From: Streptomyces sp. HNM0574
GTDB lineage: Bacteria; Actinomycetota; Actinomycetes; Streptomycetales; Streptomycetaceae
DNA: 64,000 nucleotides
NCBI RefSeq assembly: GCF_012726235.1
Contig: NZ_JAASAH010000022.1
Location: 23,709-87,708, forward strand
Direction of reading: 5' to 3'
Shown here: in pieces, positions 50,451 to 59,034 of the stretch
How positions within the stretch are numbered: position 1 is the first letter of the stretch
How the letters are laid out: each line of letters starts with the position of its first letter
Made by a program: the position numbers and the translations under genes
Notes under the pieces: generated by a model
Seen by the model: only the letters and a program-made list of their open reading frames with translations
Told to the model about the DNA's origin: nothing
The model's database searches: none

Positions 50451-50518
50451 GATGAGGCGACGTGGCCACCCGAAGGCTTTGGCTGGCCACACGTTCCAAC
50501 TTCTCGCGAGCGGGCGAC

Positions 50519-50681
50519 ACTTCACCGGACAGCCGACTATCGTCCGTTCGGTACCCCCGGTCACCGCCCGACGCTCTCGCGGGTGACCCAGCCCGCGATG
50601 ACCGAAAGGCCCTCTTTGCGCAATTCCCCAAAAGCTGCCGAACGCATGGCCCCCGCCCAGTAAACCCACAGGTCACGAACT
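50519..50681 (+). promoter_or_regulatory. CRISPR leader of array 2
   Basis: ACTTCACCGG at 50519 and TATCGTCCG at 50538-50546 repeat the array 1 leader landmarks, followed by an 84-base homologous segment (50598-50681) ending GGTCACGAACT directly at the first repeat. Confidence 0.75.
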
Positions 50682-50760
50682 GTGCTCCCCGCGCGTGCGG
50701 GGGTGGTCCCCCGCTTCCGAAGGGGCGTGGGGCTTCCCCGAAGTGCTCCCCGCACGCGAG
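50682..50760 (+). CRISPR. Minimal CRISPR array 2, two repeats and one spacer
   Basis: A consensus-perfect repeat at 50682-50710, a 32-base spacer, then a second repeat from 50743 whose first 16 bases match and whose remainder has diverged, as terminal repeats do. Confidence 0.8.
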
Positions 50761-50856
50761 CCCCTCCGAACGCGCAGCCGGCCGACGGCTCACGAGCACC
50801 CCCGAAAGGGCGCGGCCAGCCCCAGCACCCCCGCGCCCCGCGACGCCCCACCCTCC

Positions 50857-51312
50857 TCAGTGGTGCCAAGCCGAACCCCCCACATTGGCAATCATCCGCT
50901 GGAGCACCTTGAGTGCGATGACGTACTCCTCGTTCGGGATGCCTGCGTGGATGCGGGCGCGCAACTCGTCCTGGCGGGTGGCGACTTCGTCGTGGAGGGT
51001 GGCGCCTTCGGGGGTGAGGCGGAGGCGGGGGCCGTCGGGGGTGAGGAGGGCGCGGGTGATGAGGGCGTCGGTGTCGGCCTCCAGGTCGTCGCCGGGGCCG
51101 GGGTAGCCGCCGAGGGTGCGGAGCATGGTGGCGCGGTCGCAGCCCGCGGGGCCGGCCTCGGCGGCCTGGTTCAGCACCCACCACTGCGGCTGGGTCAGCC
51201 CGTACCCGGCGAGGGCGTCCCGGATGTGGCCCACGATCGCCTTCGCGGCCGCGCCGGACCAGTAGCCGATCGGCTGGCCGGCGAGGCCCTCGTCGTCGTG
51301 CGAGTACTCCAT
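50857..51312 (-). CDS. MarR-like winged-helix regulator
   Basis: 151 residues. Opens MEYSHDDEGLAGQPIGYWSG, then a helical dimer region and a winged helix (AGYGLTQPQWWVLNQAAEAG through LLTPDGPRLRLTPEG), ending with a long dimerisation helix (IPNEEYVIALKVLQRMIANV). ATG 51312 follows GGGGAG. MarR proteins usually repress nearby genes in response to a ligand; the closest upstream gene is the oxidoreductase on the same strand. Target unknown. Confidence 0.8.
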   Translation of the reverse strand: MEYSHDDEGLAGQPIGYWSGAAAKAIVGHIRDALAGYGLTQPQWWVLNQAAEAGPAGCDRATMLRTLGGYPGPGDDLEADTDALITRALLTPDGPRLRLTPEGATLHDEVATRQDELRARIHAGIPNEEYVIALKVLQRMIANVGGSAWHH

Positions 51313-51377
51313 GGTGCTCAACTCCCCTTCGTCGTCGGCCGGTCTCCAGGACCGTAGAAGGTGAAGTGCACGTGAAG

Positions 51378-51941
51378 TCAAGGGAAGCGCCACCGGGTCT
51401 GGGCCGCCTCGCCCCTGCGGAAGCCGAAGGCGACGGACGGGACGAGGGCGAAGACCAGCGCCTCGCCCTCGCCGCCGGAGTGCCGGAAGGCGCCGCCCCG
51501 GACGTCGAAGTGCCAGTCCGGGCCGTACTTCTCCGCCCAGACGGCCGCCAGCCGCCGCAGCCGCTCCTCGTCGGTGACCCGTACCGCCGTGCCCTCGACG
51601 ACGAGGTCCTCACCCGCGTCCAGCCTGCTGTCACCGCAGGTCAGGACCGCGTGCGGGTTCGCGGCGAGGTTCGCGGCCTTGCGCTCCCCGGGCCCGGTGC
51701 AGAAGTGCGGGGCGTCGTCCTGCCAGACGGTCAGCAGCGGGGTCACGTGCGGCCGGCCGTCGGGCCGTACGGTCGACAGCCAGAACACCTGGGCCGCGGC
51801 CAGTCTGCGCCGGGCCTCGTCCCAGCGGGTGGGCGCGGCGCCCGGGTCGCTGTAGCGGGTGTCCAGCGTCGCGACGGGCGCGACGGTGCCGGGCGACGAG
51901 GTCTGCCGCTGCGGTTCCGGGGCCTGTGACGTGCGGTTCAC
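51378..51941 (-). CDS. Pyridoxamine 5'-phosphate oxidase-family flavin/F420-type protein
   Basis: 187 residues with the split-barrel fold: VFWLSTVRPDGRPHVTPLLT, then APHFCTGPGERKAANLAANP and VLTCGDSRLDAGEDLVVEGT. The N-terminal 25 residues are Thr/Ser/Pro-rich. Members bind FMN or F420 and reduce small molecules. The GTG at 51941 follows GAGGAG. It divides from the APC permease gene across 120 bases. Confidence 0.82.
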   Translation of the reverse strand: MNRTSQAPEPQRQTSSPGTVAPVATLDTRYSDPGAAPTRWDEARRRLAAAQVFWLSTVRPDGRPHVTPLLTVWQDDAPHFCTGPGERKAANLAANPHAVLTCGDSRLDAGEDLVVEGTAVRVTDEERLRRLAAVWAEKYGPDWHFDVRGGAFRHSGGEGEALVFALVPSVAFGFRRGEAAQTRWRFP

Positions 51942-52064
51942 GGTCTGCTCCTCGGGTCTGCTCGTCCGCGTCCCTGACTCGATGGGACCGCGCGCGGCGC
52001 CCGCTGTCATCACGGACGGCGGGCGCGCGCGGTAACGATCTCGGCGGCGGGGAACGCACCTGCC

Positions 52065-53426
52065 ATGGCCGAGCAGGGTGAGGACACCGGGAAGACCGCC
52101 GCCGACGAGGGCGGGACGCCGCTCAAGCGCGTGCTCGGCACCCGGCTGCTGATCCTCTTCGTGATCGGCGACATCCTCGGCACCGGCATCTACGCCACCA
52201 CCGGCAAGGTCGCGGGCAAGGTCGGCGGCGCGCTGTGGCTGCCGTTCCTGATCGGCTTCGTCGTCGCGCTGCTGACCGCGGCGAGCTACGCCGAGCTGGT
52301 CGGCAAGTACCCGCGCGCGGCGGGTGCGGCGCTGTACACGCAGCGGGCGTTCCGGATGCCGTTCCTGACCTTCGTGGTCGCCTTCATGGTGGTCTGCTCG
52401 GGGCTGTCCTCGGCCAGCGCCGCCGCCCTCGCCTTCGGCGGCGACTACCTGGCGGCGTTCGTGGACCTGCCGCTCACCCTCGTCGCCGTGCTGTTCGTGG
52501 CGGCGCTCGCGGCGCTGAACCTGCGGGGCGTGTCCGAGTCGGTGAAGACGAACGTGGTGCTGACCCTGGTCGAGGTCTCCGGGCTGCTGGTGATCATCGG
52601 CATCGGCGCGTACGCGGTGCTGACCGGCGGCGGCGATCCCTCGCGACTGACCCAACTGGAGACCTCGGGCGACACGTCGACGGCGGTGCTGACGGGCCTG
52701 ATGGGCGCCACCGCGCTCGGCTTCTTCGCCTTCGTCGGCTTCGAGGACTCGGTCAACATGGCCGAGGAGACCAGGAATCCGGCCCGCGCCTTCCCCCGCG
52801 CCCTGTTCATCGGCGTCGCCGTCACGGGCACGGTCTACGTGCTCGTCGCGCTCGTCTCCTCACTGCTCGTCGACCCCGGGACGCTGGAGCGGTCCAGCGG
52901 TCCGCTGCTGGAGGTCGTCAAGGCGGGCGGGGTCGCGTTCCCGCCGCAACTCTTCGCGCTCATCGCGCTGTTCGCGGTCACCAACTCAGCGCTGATCAAC
53001 CTGATGATGGCCTCCCGGCTCTGCTACGGCATGGCCAACGAGGGCATCCTGCCCACGGCGCTCGGCCGCGTCCTGCCCGGCCGCCGCACCCCGGTGACCG
53101 GGATCGTGTTCGTCTCGCTGCTGGCCGTCGGGCTGGTCGCCACCGGGGAGATCGCCGGGCTCGGGGACACCACCTCGTTCCTGCTGCTGTGCGTGTTCGC
53201 GCTGGTCAACGTCACGGTGCTGGTGCTGCGCCGGGACCGCGTGGCGCACCCGCACTTCCGCGCCCCGACGGCGCTGCCCGTCCTCGGCGCCGTCACCGCG
53301 CTCGCGCTGGCCAGCCCGCTGGCCGAACGCGGCGCCGACGTGTACGTCCGCGCGGGCGTGCTGCTCCTGATCGGGATCGCGCTGTGGTTCCTCAACAGGC
53401 TGGGGATGCGGCTGCGCGCGCGATGA
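52065..53426 (+). CDS. APC-superfamily amino acid/polyamine permease
   Basis: 453-residue transporter with 12 predicted helices. Helix 1 carries RLLILFVIGDILGTGIYATT (unwound GxGIY motif), and helix 6 region FFAFVGFEDSVNMAEETRNP is the APC amino-acid-binding signature. The cytoplasmic N-terminus is short. Similar to the APA basic amino-acid/polyamine group; the substrate is not certain. ATG 52065; a VOC and a TIGR03086 gene follow in the same direction. Confidence 0.85.
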   Translation: MAEQGEDTGKTAADEGGTPLKRVLGTRLLILFVIGDILGTGIYATTGKVAGKVGGALWLPFLIGFVVALLTAASYAELVGKYPRAAGAALYTQRAFRMPFLTFVVAFMVVCSGLSSASAAALAFGGDYLAAFVDLPLTLVAVLFVAALAALNLRGVSESVKTNVVLTLVEVSGLLVIIGIGAYAVLTGGGDPSRLTQLETSGDTSTAVLTGLMGATALGFFAFVGFEDSVNMAEETRNPARAFPRALFIGVAVTGTVYVLVALVSSLLVDPGTLERSSGPLLEVVKAGGVAFPPQLFALIALFAVTNSALINLMMASRLCYGMANEGILPTALGRVLPGRRTPVTGIVFVSLLAVGLVATGEIAGLGDTTSFLLLCVFALVNVTVLVLRRDRVAHPHFRAPTALPVLGAVTALALASPLAERGADVYVRAGVLLLIGIALWFLNRLGMRLRAR

Positions 53427-53505
53427 GTTTCCGTGCCGCGCCGGGTCCCCACCCGTGTACGGACCCGCCGGCCCCGGGCCGGCACGAGCGCGGAGGAGCA
53501 CGGAC

Positions 53506-53898
53506 ATGACCACACAAGCGCACACCGGCACGGACAGCCTGCTCGGGACCTGCGGCATCGTCGTCGGCAGCACCGACCCCGACCGGCTCGCGGCCTTCTA
53601 CCGCACCCTCCTGGAGCCGCTCGGCGCCCGGTGGGAGGAGCACATGCTCAACCTCGCGGACGGCATGTACATCGGCTTCGACCACCGGGACGACATCGCC
53701 GGCCAGGGCATCGAGCCGGGACGCCACCTGCTCAACATCACCGTCCGCGACATCCGCGCCGCCGAGGCCCGGCTGAACGAGCTCGGGGCCCGCTGGATCC
53801 GTCCCGTCGAGCACTCGGACTACGGCTTCTGGGTCGGCACCTTCGAGGACCCGGACGGCAACTACGCGCAGTTCATGCAGATCGACGGCCAGGACTGA
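53506..53898 (+). CDS. VOC-fold protein
   Basis: 130 residues, glyoxalase/bleomycin-resistance fold: LLGTCGIVVGSTDPDRLAAF, GRHLLNITVRDIRAAEARLN, and FWVGTFEDPDGNYAQFMQID with the terminal Glu/Asp region. ATG 53506 follows GGAGGAG. Function unassigned. Ten bases separate it from the next gene, suggesting one transcript. Confidence 0.83.
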   Translation: MTTQAHTGTDSLLGTCGIVVGSTDPDRLAAFYRTLLEPLGARWEEHMLNLADGMYIGFDHRDDIAGQGIEPGRHLLNITVRDIRAAEARLNELGARWIRPVEHSDYGFWVGTFEDPDGNYAQFMQIDGQD

Positions 53899-53908
53899 GC
53901 GGGGAGGC

Positions 53909-54523
53909 ATGCGGAGGCTGCTCCCGGAGACCGACACCGCGCTGCTGGAGCGGGCCGTCGGCTACGCGCTGTGCGCCGTCCGTCCGGTCACGCGCGCGGT
54001 GCTGACGGCCCCGACGCCGTGCCGCCGGTGGGACCTGGAGGCGCTGCTGCGGCACACCAACGACTCCCTCACCGCCCTGAGCGAGGGCCTCGGCGACGGC
54101 CGCGTCCCGCTGCCCGCCGGTCCGAACGACCGGACGGAGGCGGGCAGTCGGACCGATCCGGCCGAGGTCTTCCGGCTGCGGGCGACCCGGCTGCTGGAGA
54201 TCTGCGCGGGCGGGCCCGGCGGCTTCGTCGAGGTGGCGGACCTGCCGCTGACGGCGGCCGCCGTGGTCCGCACCGGCGCGCTGGAGATCGCGGTGCACGC
54301 CTGGGACATCGCGCAGGCCGCCGGACTGCCCCGGCCCGTCCCGCCCCGCCTGGCGACGGCGCTGCTGCGCACCGCCCGGCAGCTGGTACCCGCGCCGTAC
54401 GCCAGACCCCCGCTGTTCGCCCCACCCGTGACCGTCCCGGCCGAGGCCGACCCCAGCGACCGCCTCATCGCCTTCCTCGGCCGCGACCCGCGGCATCCGG
54501 TACGGGACCCCCAACACCCTTGA
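53909..54523 (+). CDS. TIGR03086-type (DinB/maleylpyruvate isomerase N-terminal-like) protein
   Basis: 204 residues. Helical bundle with possible metal-site residues: CRRWDLEALLRHTNDSLTAL (a His), and GALEIAVHAWDIAQAAGL (His and Asp). Fits the mycothiol-dependent/DinB-like TIGR03086 family, which is abundant in actinobacteria and largely uncharacterised. ATG 53909 has GGGGAGG close upstream. Followed by a repeat-filled stretch. Confidence 0.78.
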   Translation: MRRLLPETDTALLERAVGYALCAVRPVTRAVLTAPTPCRRWDLEALLRHTNDSLTALSEGLGDGRVPLPAGPNDRTEAGSRTDPAEVFRLRATRLLEICAGGPGGFVEVADLPLTAAAVVRTGALEIAVHAWDIAQAAGLPRPVPPRLATALLRTARQLVPAPYARPPLFAPPVTVPAEADPSDRLIAFLGRDPRHPVRDPQHP

Positions 54524-54592
54524 CCCGCAGAGCAGTTCGCAGCCCCCACAGGGGGCGCGAGCCACCACGCGCCCGCACCCGACACCCCCCAG

Positions 54593-54831
54593 GGGGCGCG
54601 GGGAACTGCGCGACCAGCCACCGCGCACCGGCACCCGACCGCACACGGACAGAAGCACCCCCAGGGGCGCGGGGAACCGCGCAAAACCCACCACGCACCC
54701 GCACCCGCAGACGCACGGACACCCCACAAGGGGCGCGGGGAACTGCGCAAACGACCGCCACGCACCGGCACCCGCACCCGCACACGCACCCGCACCCGCA
54801 CCCGCACCCGCACCCGCACCCGGCAACGCAC
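54593..54831. repeat. Short-form dispersed repeats and a CGCACC hexamer tract
   Basis: Within the 361-base gap 54524-54884. Cores occur at 54593-54611, 54664-54682 (one base changed) and 54730-54748. A tandem run of CGCACC-type hexamers (54761-54831) follows. No gene is seen in the gap. It lies between the convergent ends of the TIGR03086 and RpiR genes. Confidence 0.8.
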
Positions 54832-54884
54832 CCACAGGCGCCGCCCCCTCACCGCACGTCGGGGAACACCGGGAGACCGGCTCC

Positions 54885-55742
54885 TCAGTCCAGGAACAGC
54901 CCCAGCTCGACGGCCCGCACGTCGAACTCCTCCAGCCGCGCCTGCGCCTCCGGCAGCCCGTCGCACATCGCCTCCAGCAGGACCCGCCCGAGCAGCATCG
55001 GCGCGCAGGCCGTGTCGAAGGCGAGTCCGGTGCCGACGGCGGCGGGCAGCAGCAGGTCCTCGGGGTGCGCGACGGGCGCGAAGGCGCTGTCGGCGACGGT
55101 GACCACCCGCAGCCCCGCGTCCCGCGCGTACCCGAGCGCCTCGGCGACCTCGCGCGGGTGCCGGGGCAGTGCGAAGCACATCAGCGCCTCGGCACCGGCG
55201 CGGGCACAGGCGTCGATCCGGTCGCGGAGCATCGTGCCGCCCTCGTCCAGCAGCCGCACGTCGGGGTGGACCTTCGCCGCGAAGTAGCTGAACCCGGCGG
55301 CCTGCGCCGAGGCGGCGCGCAGCCCGAGGACGGGCAGCGGCCGGGAGGCGGCGAGCAGCCGTCCGGCGCGTTCGACGGGGGTGGGGTCGGCGAGGGTGGC
55401 GGCGAGGTGCCGCAGGTTGTCGATCTCGGCGTGCACGGCCTGCTGGTACTCGTTGTACGCGTCGGCCGCGCCGCCGCCCGCCGCCTCCGGCGCCGGGGCG
55501 CCCGCCTCGGGCGCGTTGTCCCGCAGATGCTTGCGGAGCGCCGGGTAGCCGTCGAAGCCGAGCGCGACGGCGAAGCGGGTCACGGACGGCTGGCTGACGC
55601 CGGCGAGTTCGGCGAGCTCGACGCTGGAGAGGAACGGCGCGTCGCCCGCGCGGCGCACCATGCAGTGGGCGATCCGGCGCTGCGTCGGCGTCAGCCGGTG
55701 CCCCTCGAAGAGCCGCAGCAACCGGGCGCTCGCGCTGCTCAT
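54885..55742 (-). CDS. MurR/RpiR-family transcriptional regulator
   Basis: 285 residues. The N-terminal HTH_6 domain (LTPTQRRIAHCMVRRAGDAP, then LAGVSQPSVTRFAVALGFDG) is followed by an SIS domain (PVLGLRAASAQAAGFSYFAA, then MCFALPRHPREVAEALG) that in relatives binds a sugar phosphate or similar ligand. ATG 55742 follows AGGAGG. It is divergent from no gene; an 11-bp direct repeat stands just upstream and may be an autoregulatory site. Because its upstream region shares TATTCAC with the hut promoter, hut control is a possibility, not more. Confidence 0.87.
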   Translation of the reverse strand: MSSASARLLRLFEGHRLTPTQRRIAHCMVRRAGDAPFLSSVELAELAGVSQPSVTRFAVALGFDGYPALRKHLRDNAPEAGAPAPEAAGGGAADAYNEYQQAVHAEIDNLRHLAATLADPTPVERAGRLLAASRPLPVLGLRAASAQAAGFSYFAAKVHPDVRLLDEGGTMLRDRIDACARAGAEALMCFALPRHPREVAEALGYARDAGLRVVTVADSAFAPVAHPEDLLLPAAVGTGLAFDTACAPMLLGRVLLEAMCDGLPEAQARLEEFDVRAVELGLFLD

Positions 55743-55763
55743 CCCGTCCTCCTCGCGCTGGTC

Positions 55764-55790
55764 CACGACGTCACTTATTCACGACGTCAC
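55764..55790. promoter_or_regulatory. Direct repeats upstream of the RpiR gene
   Basis: Two copies of CACGACGTCAC, at 55764-55774 and 55780-55790 (16-base period), each centred on GACGTC, with TTATTC between them. This lies 22 bases upstream of the RpiR start codon. Confidence 0.5.
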
Positions 55791-56118
55791 GACTATGCAT
55801 GACGATATGCAGCGCGGAAAATCCGGGAGGGCGGGGAAGGGCGGGGACCGCCGCACCCCGGTGCGTGGCACCAGAGGCGGGACGACGGCGGTCCCCGCCT
55901 GGACACGTCCGCCTCCGTGAGCGGGGCGCGTGTCCGGCGTCCGAGATCCGGGAGCCGCTCCGGAAGCGCTCGACGCCTTGCAAAACTCACGATGCCGGAC
56001 GGATGTTAACCCCGCCTTTCCGCACCGTGACGTGTGGGAACTCCTGGGCACCGGACCGGAATCAGCCCCTCCGCCGACCGAACTACCAGGTCAGGAGCGG
56101 CCGTTGGGCCCCGGCGGC
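55791..56118. other. Gene-free gap with a long inverted repeat
   Basis: Holds a perfect 14-bp inverted repeat, GGCGGGGACCGCCG (55840-55853) and CGGCGGTCCCCGCC (55886-55899), enclosing a smaller CACC/GGTG hairpin. The rest, up to the cystathionine beta-synthase stop, shows no gene. Confidence 0.5.
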
Positions 56119-57507
56119 TCACTTCCCTTCGCGGGCCAGGTAGGCCAGCAGGTCCTGCCGGCTGACGACGCCGACCGGCTTGCCCTCGGCGAGGACGACC
56201 GCCGCGTCCGCGTTCTCCAGCACCGGCATCAGGTCGCCGACCGTCTCGCCGGAGCCGACGTGCGGCAGCGGCTCGCTCATGTGCTTCTCCAGCGGATCGC
56301 CCAGCCCGGCCCGCTGCGCGAACAGCGCGTCCAGCAGCTCCCGTTCGACGACCGAACCGACGACCTCGGCCGCCATCACGTCCGGGTGCCCGGCCCCCGG
56401 CTTGACCACCGGCATCTGCGAGACGCCGTACTCGCGCAGCACGTCCACGGCCTCGCCGACGGTCTCCTCCGGGTGCATGTGGACCAGCGAGGGCAGCGGC
56501 CCCTCCTTGAACCGGAGCACGTCCCCGACCCGGACGACGGTCTCCTCGCCCTCCTCCAGGAACCCGTAGTCGTTCATCCAGTCGTCGTTGAAGATCTTGC
56601 TCAGGTAGCCGCGGCCGCTGTCCGGCAGCAGCACGACCACCACGTCGTCCGGGCCGAGACCGCGGGCGACCTCCAGCGCGCCGACGACGGCCATTCCGCA
56701 GGAGCCGCCGACGAGCAGGCCCTCCTCCTTGGCCAGCCGCCGGGTCATCTGGAAGGAGTCCTTGTCGGAGACGCCGACGATCCGGTCGGTGACGTTCCGG
56801 TCGTAGGCGTCCGGCCAGAAGTCCTCGCCCACGCCCTCGACCAGGTAGGGGCGCCCCGAACCGCCGCTGTAGACCGAACCCTCGGGGTCGGCGCCGACGA
56901 CCTGGACGCGGCCGTCGCTGACCTCCTTCAGGTACCGGCCGGTGCCCGAGATCGTGCCGCCGGTGCCGATCCCGGCGACGAAGTGCGTGATCCGCCCCTC
57001 GGTCTGCTGCCACAGCTCGGGCCCCGTGGTCTCGTAGTGCGACCTGGGGTTGTTGGTGTTGCTGTACTGATCCGGCTTCCAGGCACCGGGGGTCTCCCGG
57101 ACCAGCCTGTCCGACACGTTGTAGTAGGAATCCGGGTGACTCGGATCGACGGCCGTCGGGCAGACGACGACCTCGGCGCCGTAGGCACGAAGGACGTTGA
57201 TCTTGTCCGTCGACACCTTGTCCGGGCAGACGAAGAGGCAGCGGTACCCCTTCTGCTGCGCGACGATCGCCAGCCCCACGCCGGTGTTGCCCGACGTCGG
57301 CTCGACGATCACGCCGCCGGGCTGCAACTCGCCCGACGCCTCGGCTGCTTCGATCATCCTCAGCGCGATCCGGTCCTTCACCGATCCACCGGGATTGAAG
57401 TATTCGACCTTCGCGAGAACGGTCGCCCGAATACCCTCTGTGACGCTGTTCAGCTTGATCAGCGGGGTGTTGCCGACCAGCTCGATCATGGACTCGTGAT
57501 ACTGCAC
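56119..57507 (-). CDS. Cystathionine beta-synthase
   Basis: 462 residues. The PLP domain has Lys44 in FNPGGSVKDRIALR, the substrate loop VEPTSGNTGVGLA and the phosphate loop GIGTGGTISGTGRYL. Two C-terminal CBS domains begin near LPSLVHMHPEETVGEAVDVL and LPHVGSGETVGDLMPVLENA. It condenses serine and homocysteine, the first step of reverse transsulfuration. No haem-binding N-terminus is present, as expected for bacteria. GTG 57507 follows GGAGA. Single-gene unit, divergent from the SGNH hydrolase. Confidence 0.93.
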   Translation of the reverse strand: MQYHESMIELVGNTPLIKLNSVTEGIRATVLAKVEYFNPGGSVKDRIALRMIEAAEASGELQPGGVIVEPTSGNTGVGLAIVAQQKGYRCLFVCPDKVSTDKINVLRAYGAEVVVCPTAVDPSHPDSYYNVSDRLVRETPGAWKPDQYSNTNNPRSHYETTGPELWQQTEGRITHFVAGIGTGGTISGTGRYLKEVSDGRVQVVGADPEGSVYSGGSGRPYLVEGVGEDFWPDAYDRNVTDRIVGVSDKDSFQMTRRLAKEEGLLVGGSCGMAVVGALEVARGLGPDDVVVVLLPDSGRGYLSKIFNDDWMNDYGFLEEGEETVVRVGDVLRFKEGPLPSLVHMHPEETVGEAVDVLREYGVSQMPVVKPGAGHPDVMAAEVVGSVVERELLDALFAQRAGLGDPLEKHMSEPLPHVGSGETVGDLMPVLENADAAVVLAEGKPVGVVSRQDLLAYLAREGK

Positions 57508-57708
57508 GTGGTCTCCGCGTGTCCGTGGGCAGCGTCGATGCATACCCGTACCGTCACCATATTGCGCAACACACGCACGCCCCAGGCGCGTTGCAGAGCG
57601 GTCCGCACCGGGCAACACAGTGTCAAGGGCACATCGCCCGTACGTGTACAGCGCCCCAGCCCTCTACCCACCAACCACCGCGACCAGCCGGGAGGCGGAT
57701 CCAGGGAC

Positions 57709-58833
57709 ATGCCGATGTCGAAGGCGGCAAGCGCAAGAGTGGCACGACGCATCGCGACCGCGGCCGCGTACGGCGGCGGCGGTCTCGGGCTGCTCGGCGG
57801 AGCCGTGGTCGGGCTGCTCTTCACGGAGGTTCAACTCGCCAAACGCAAGGTCGGCGTCGGCGGCGGGGGCGACGACGCCCCGCAGGCCGACGGCCGGTAC
57901 GGCGCCGCGTTCGCCGGAGGCCGCCCCTCCGGCCGGCCCGGGGACGCCGCGCACCCGGTGCGCCCGCTCCGGCTCGGCTTCCTCGGCGACTCGACGGCGG
58001 CCGGGCAGGGCGTCCGCCTGGCCCGCCAGACCCCGGGCGCGCTGCTGGCCTCGGCCCTCGCCGCGGTCGCCGAACGCCCCGTCGAACTCCGCAACGTGGC
58101 CCTCTCCGGCGCCCAGTCCGACGACCTGGAGCGGCAGGTCACCATGCTGCTGTCCGACCCCTCCCTGGAGCAGGGCCCGGACGTCTGCGTGATCATGATC
58201 GGCGCCAACGACGTGACCCACCGGATGCCCCCGGCCCGCTCGGTACGGCTGCTGTCCGACGCGGTCGCACGGCTGCGGACGGCGGGCTGCGCCGTCGTCG
58301 TCGGCACCTGCCCGGACCTCGGCTCGATCGAGCCGGTCGGCCAGCCGCTGCGCTGGGTCGCGCGGCGGCTGAGCAGGCAGCTGGCGGCCGCGCAGACCAT
58401 CGCGGTCGTCGAGGAGGGCGGCCGCACCGTCTCGCTGGGCGACCTGCTGGGCCCCGAGTTCTCCGCGAACCCTCGGGAGCTGTTCGGGCCCGACAACTAC
58501 CACCCCTCGGCCGAGGGCTACGCGACGGCGGCCATGGCCGTGCTGCCGACGCTCGCCGCGGCCCTGGGCCTGTGGCCGACGGAGGACGAGCGTCCGGACT
58601 CCGCCCGCCGCGAGGGCATCCTGCCCGTCGCCCGCGCCGCCGCCGAGGCCGCGGCCGAGGGCGGCACGGAGGTCGCGGCGGTCCGCGGCCCCTGGGCGCT
58701 GCTCAAGCACCGCCGCCGCCGTCGGCTGCCCCCGGCGGAGGACGTCACCTCCGAGGCCGGGCAGGACGGCGCGGCGCCGGAGGCCCCGAAGAACGGCGGC
58801 CGCTCGGTCCACGAGCAGGCCGACACCCGCTGA
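57709..58833 (+). CDS. Membrane-anchored SGNH/GDSL hydrolase
   Basis: 374 residues. An N-terminal membrane segment (AAAYGGGGLGLLGGAVVGLL) leads to the SGNH fold: block I LGFLGDSTAAGQGV (nucleophile Ser), block III VIMIGANDVTH (oxyanion Asn), block V GPDNYHPSAEGYATAA (Asp and His). The C-terminal 90 residues are charged and Ala-rich. Likely an extracellular esterase or O-acetyl hydrolase. ATG 57709; another Met lies two codons on. Followed by a terminator. Confidence 0.88.
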   Translation: MPMSKAASARVARRIATAAAYGGGGLGLLGGAVVGLLFTEVQLAKRKVGVGGGGDDAPQADGRYGAAFAGGRPSGRPGDAAHPVRPLRLGFLGDSTAAGQGVRLARQTPGALLASALAAVAERPVELRNVALSGAQSDDLERQVTMLLSDPSLEQGPDVCVIMIGANDVTHRMPPARSVRLLSDAVARLRTAGCAVVVGTCPDLGSIEPVGQPLRWVARRLSRQLAAAQTIAVVEEGGRTVSLGDLLGPEFSANPRELFGPDNYHPSAEGYATAAMAVLPTLAAALGLWPTEDERPDSARREGILPVARAAAEAAAEGGTEVAAVRGPWALLKHRRRRRLPPAEDVTSEAGQDGAAPEAPKNGGRSVHEQADTR

Positions 58834-58851
58834 CCGCCCCCGTCCCGACTC

Positions 58852-58887
58852 CCGCCCCGGCGCCGTGGCTTCACGGTTCCGGGGCGG
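58852..58887 (+). terminator. Terminator after the SGNH hydrolase
   Basis: CCGCCCCGG / CCGGGGCGG outer stem with CCGTG / CACGG inner pairing. Confidence 0.7.
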
Positions 58888-59034
58888 TCGTGCCGGGGGC
58901 GGCGGCGCACCCCCAAGCAAGCGCTTAGAAAAGAGTCCCGCATCACACCGTCCGGACCGTGACCCGTGCCGCACCTGCGGGTAGCTTCCGGCTCACAACC
59001 CGTATCGCACCTCTCGCACCCCTCTGGAGCCGTG

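Noticed and set aside
55930..57618. Plus-strand frame across the cystathionine beta-synthase gene
   Set aside because: Antisense shadow; only its far end, from 57709, is a real gene.
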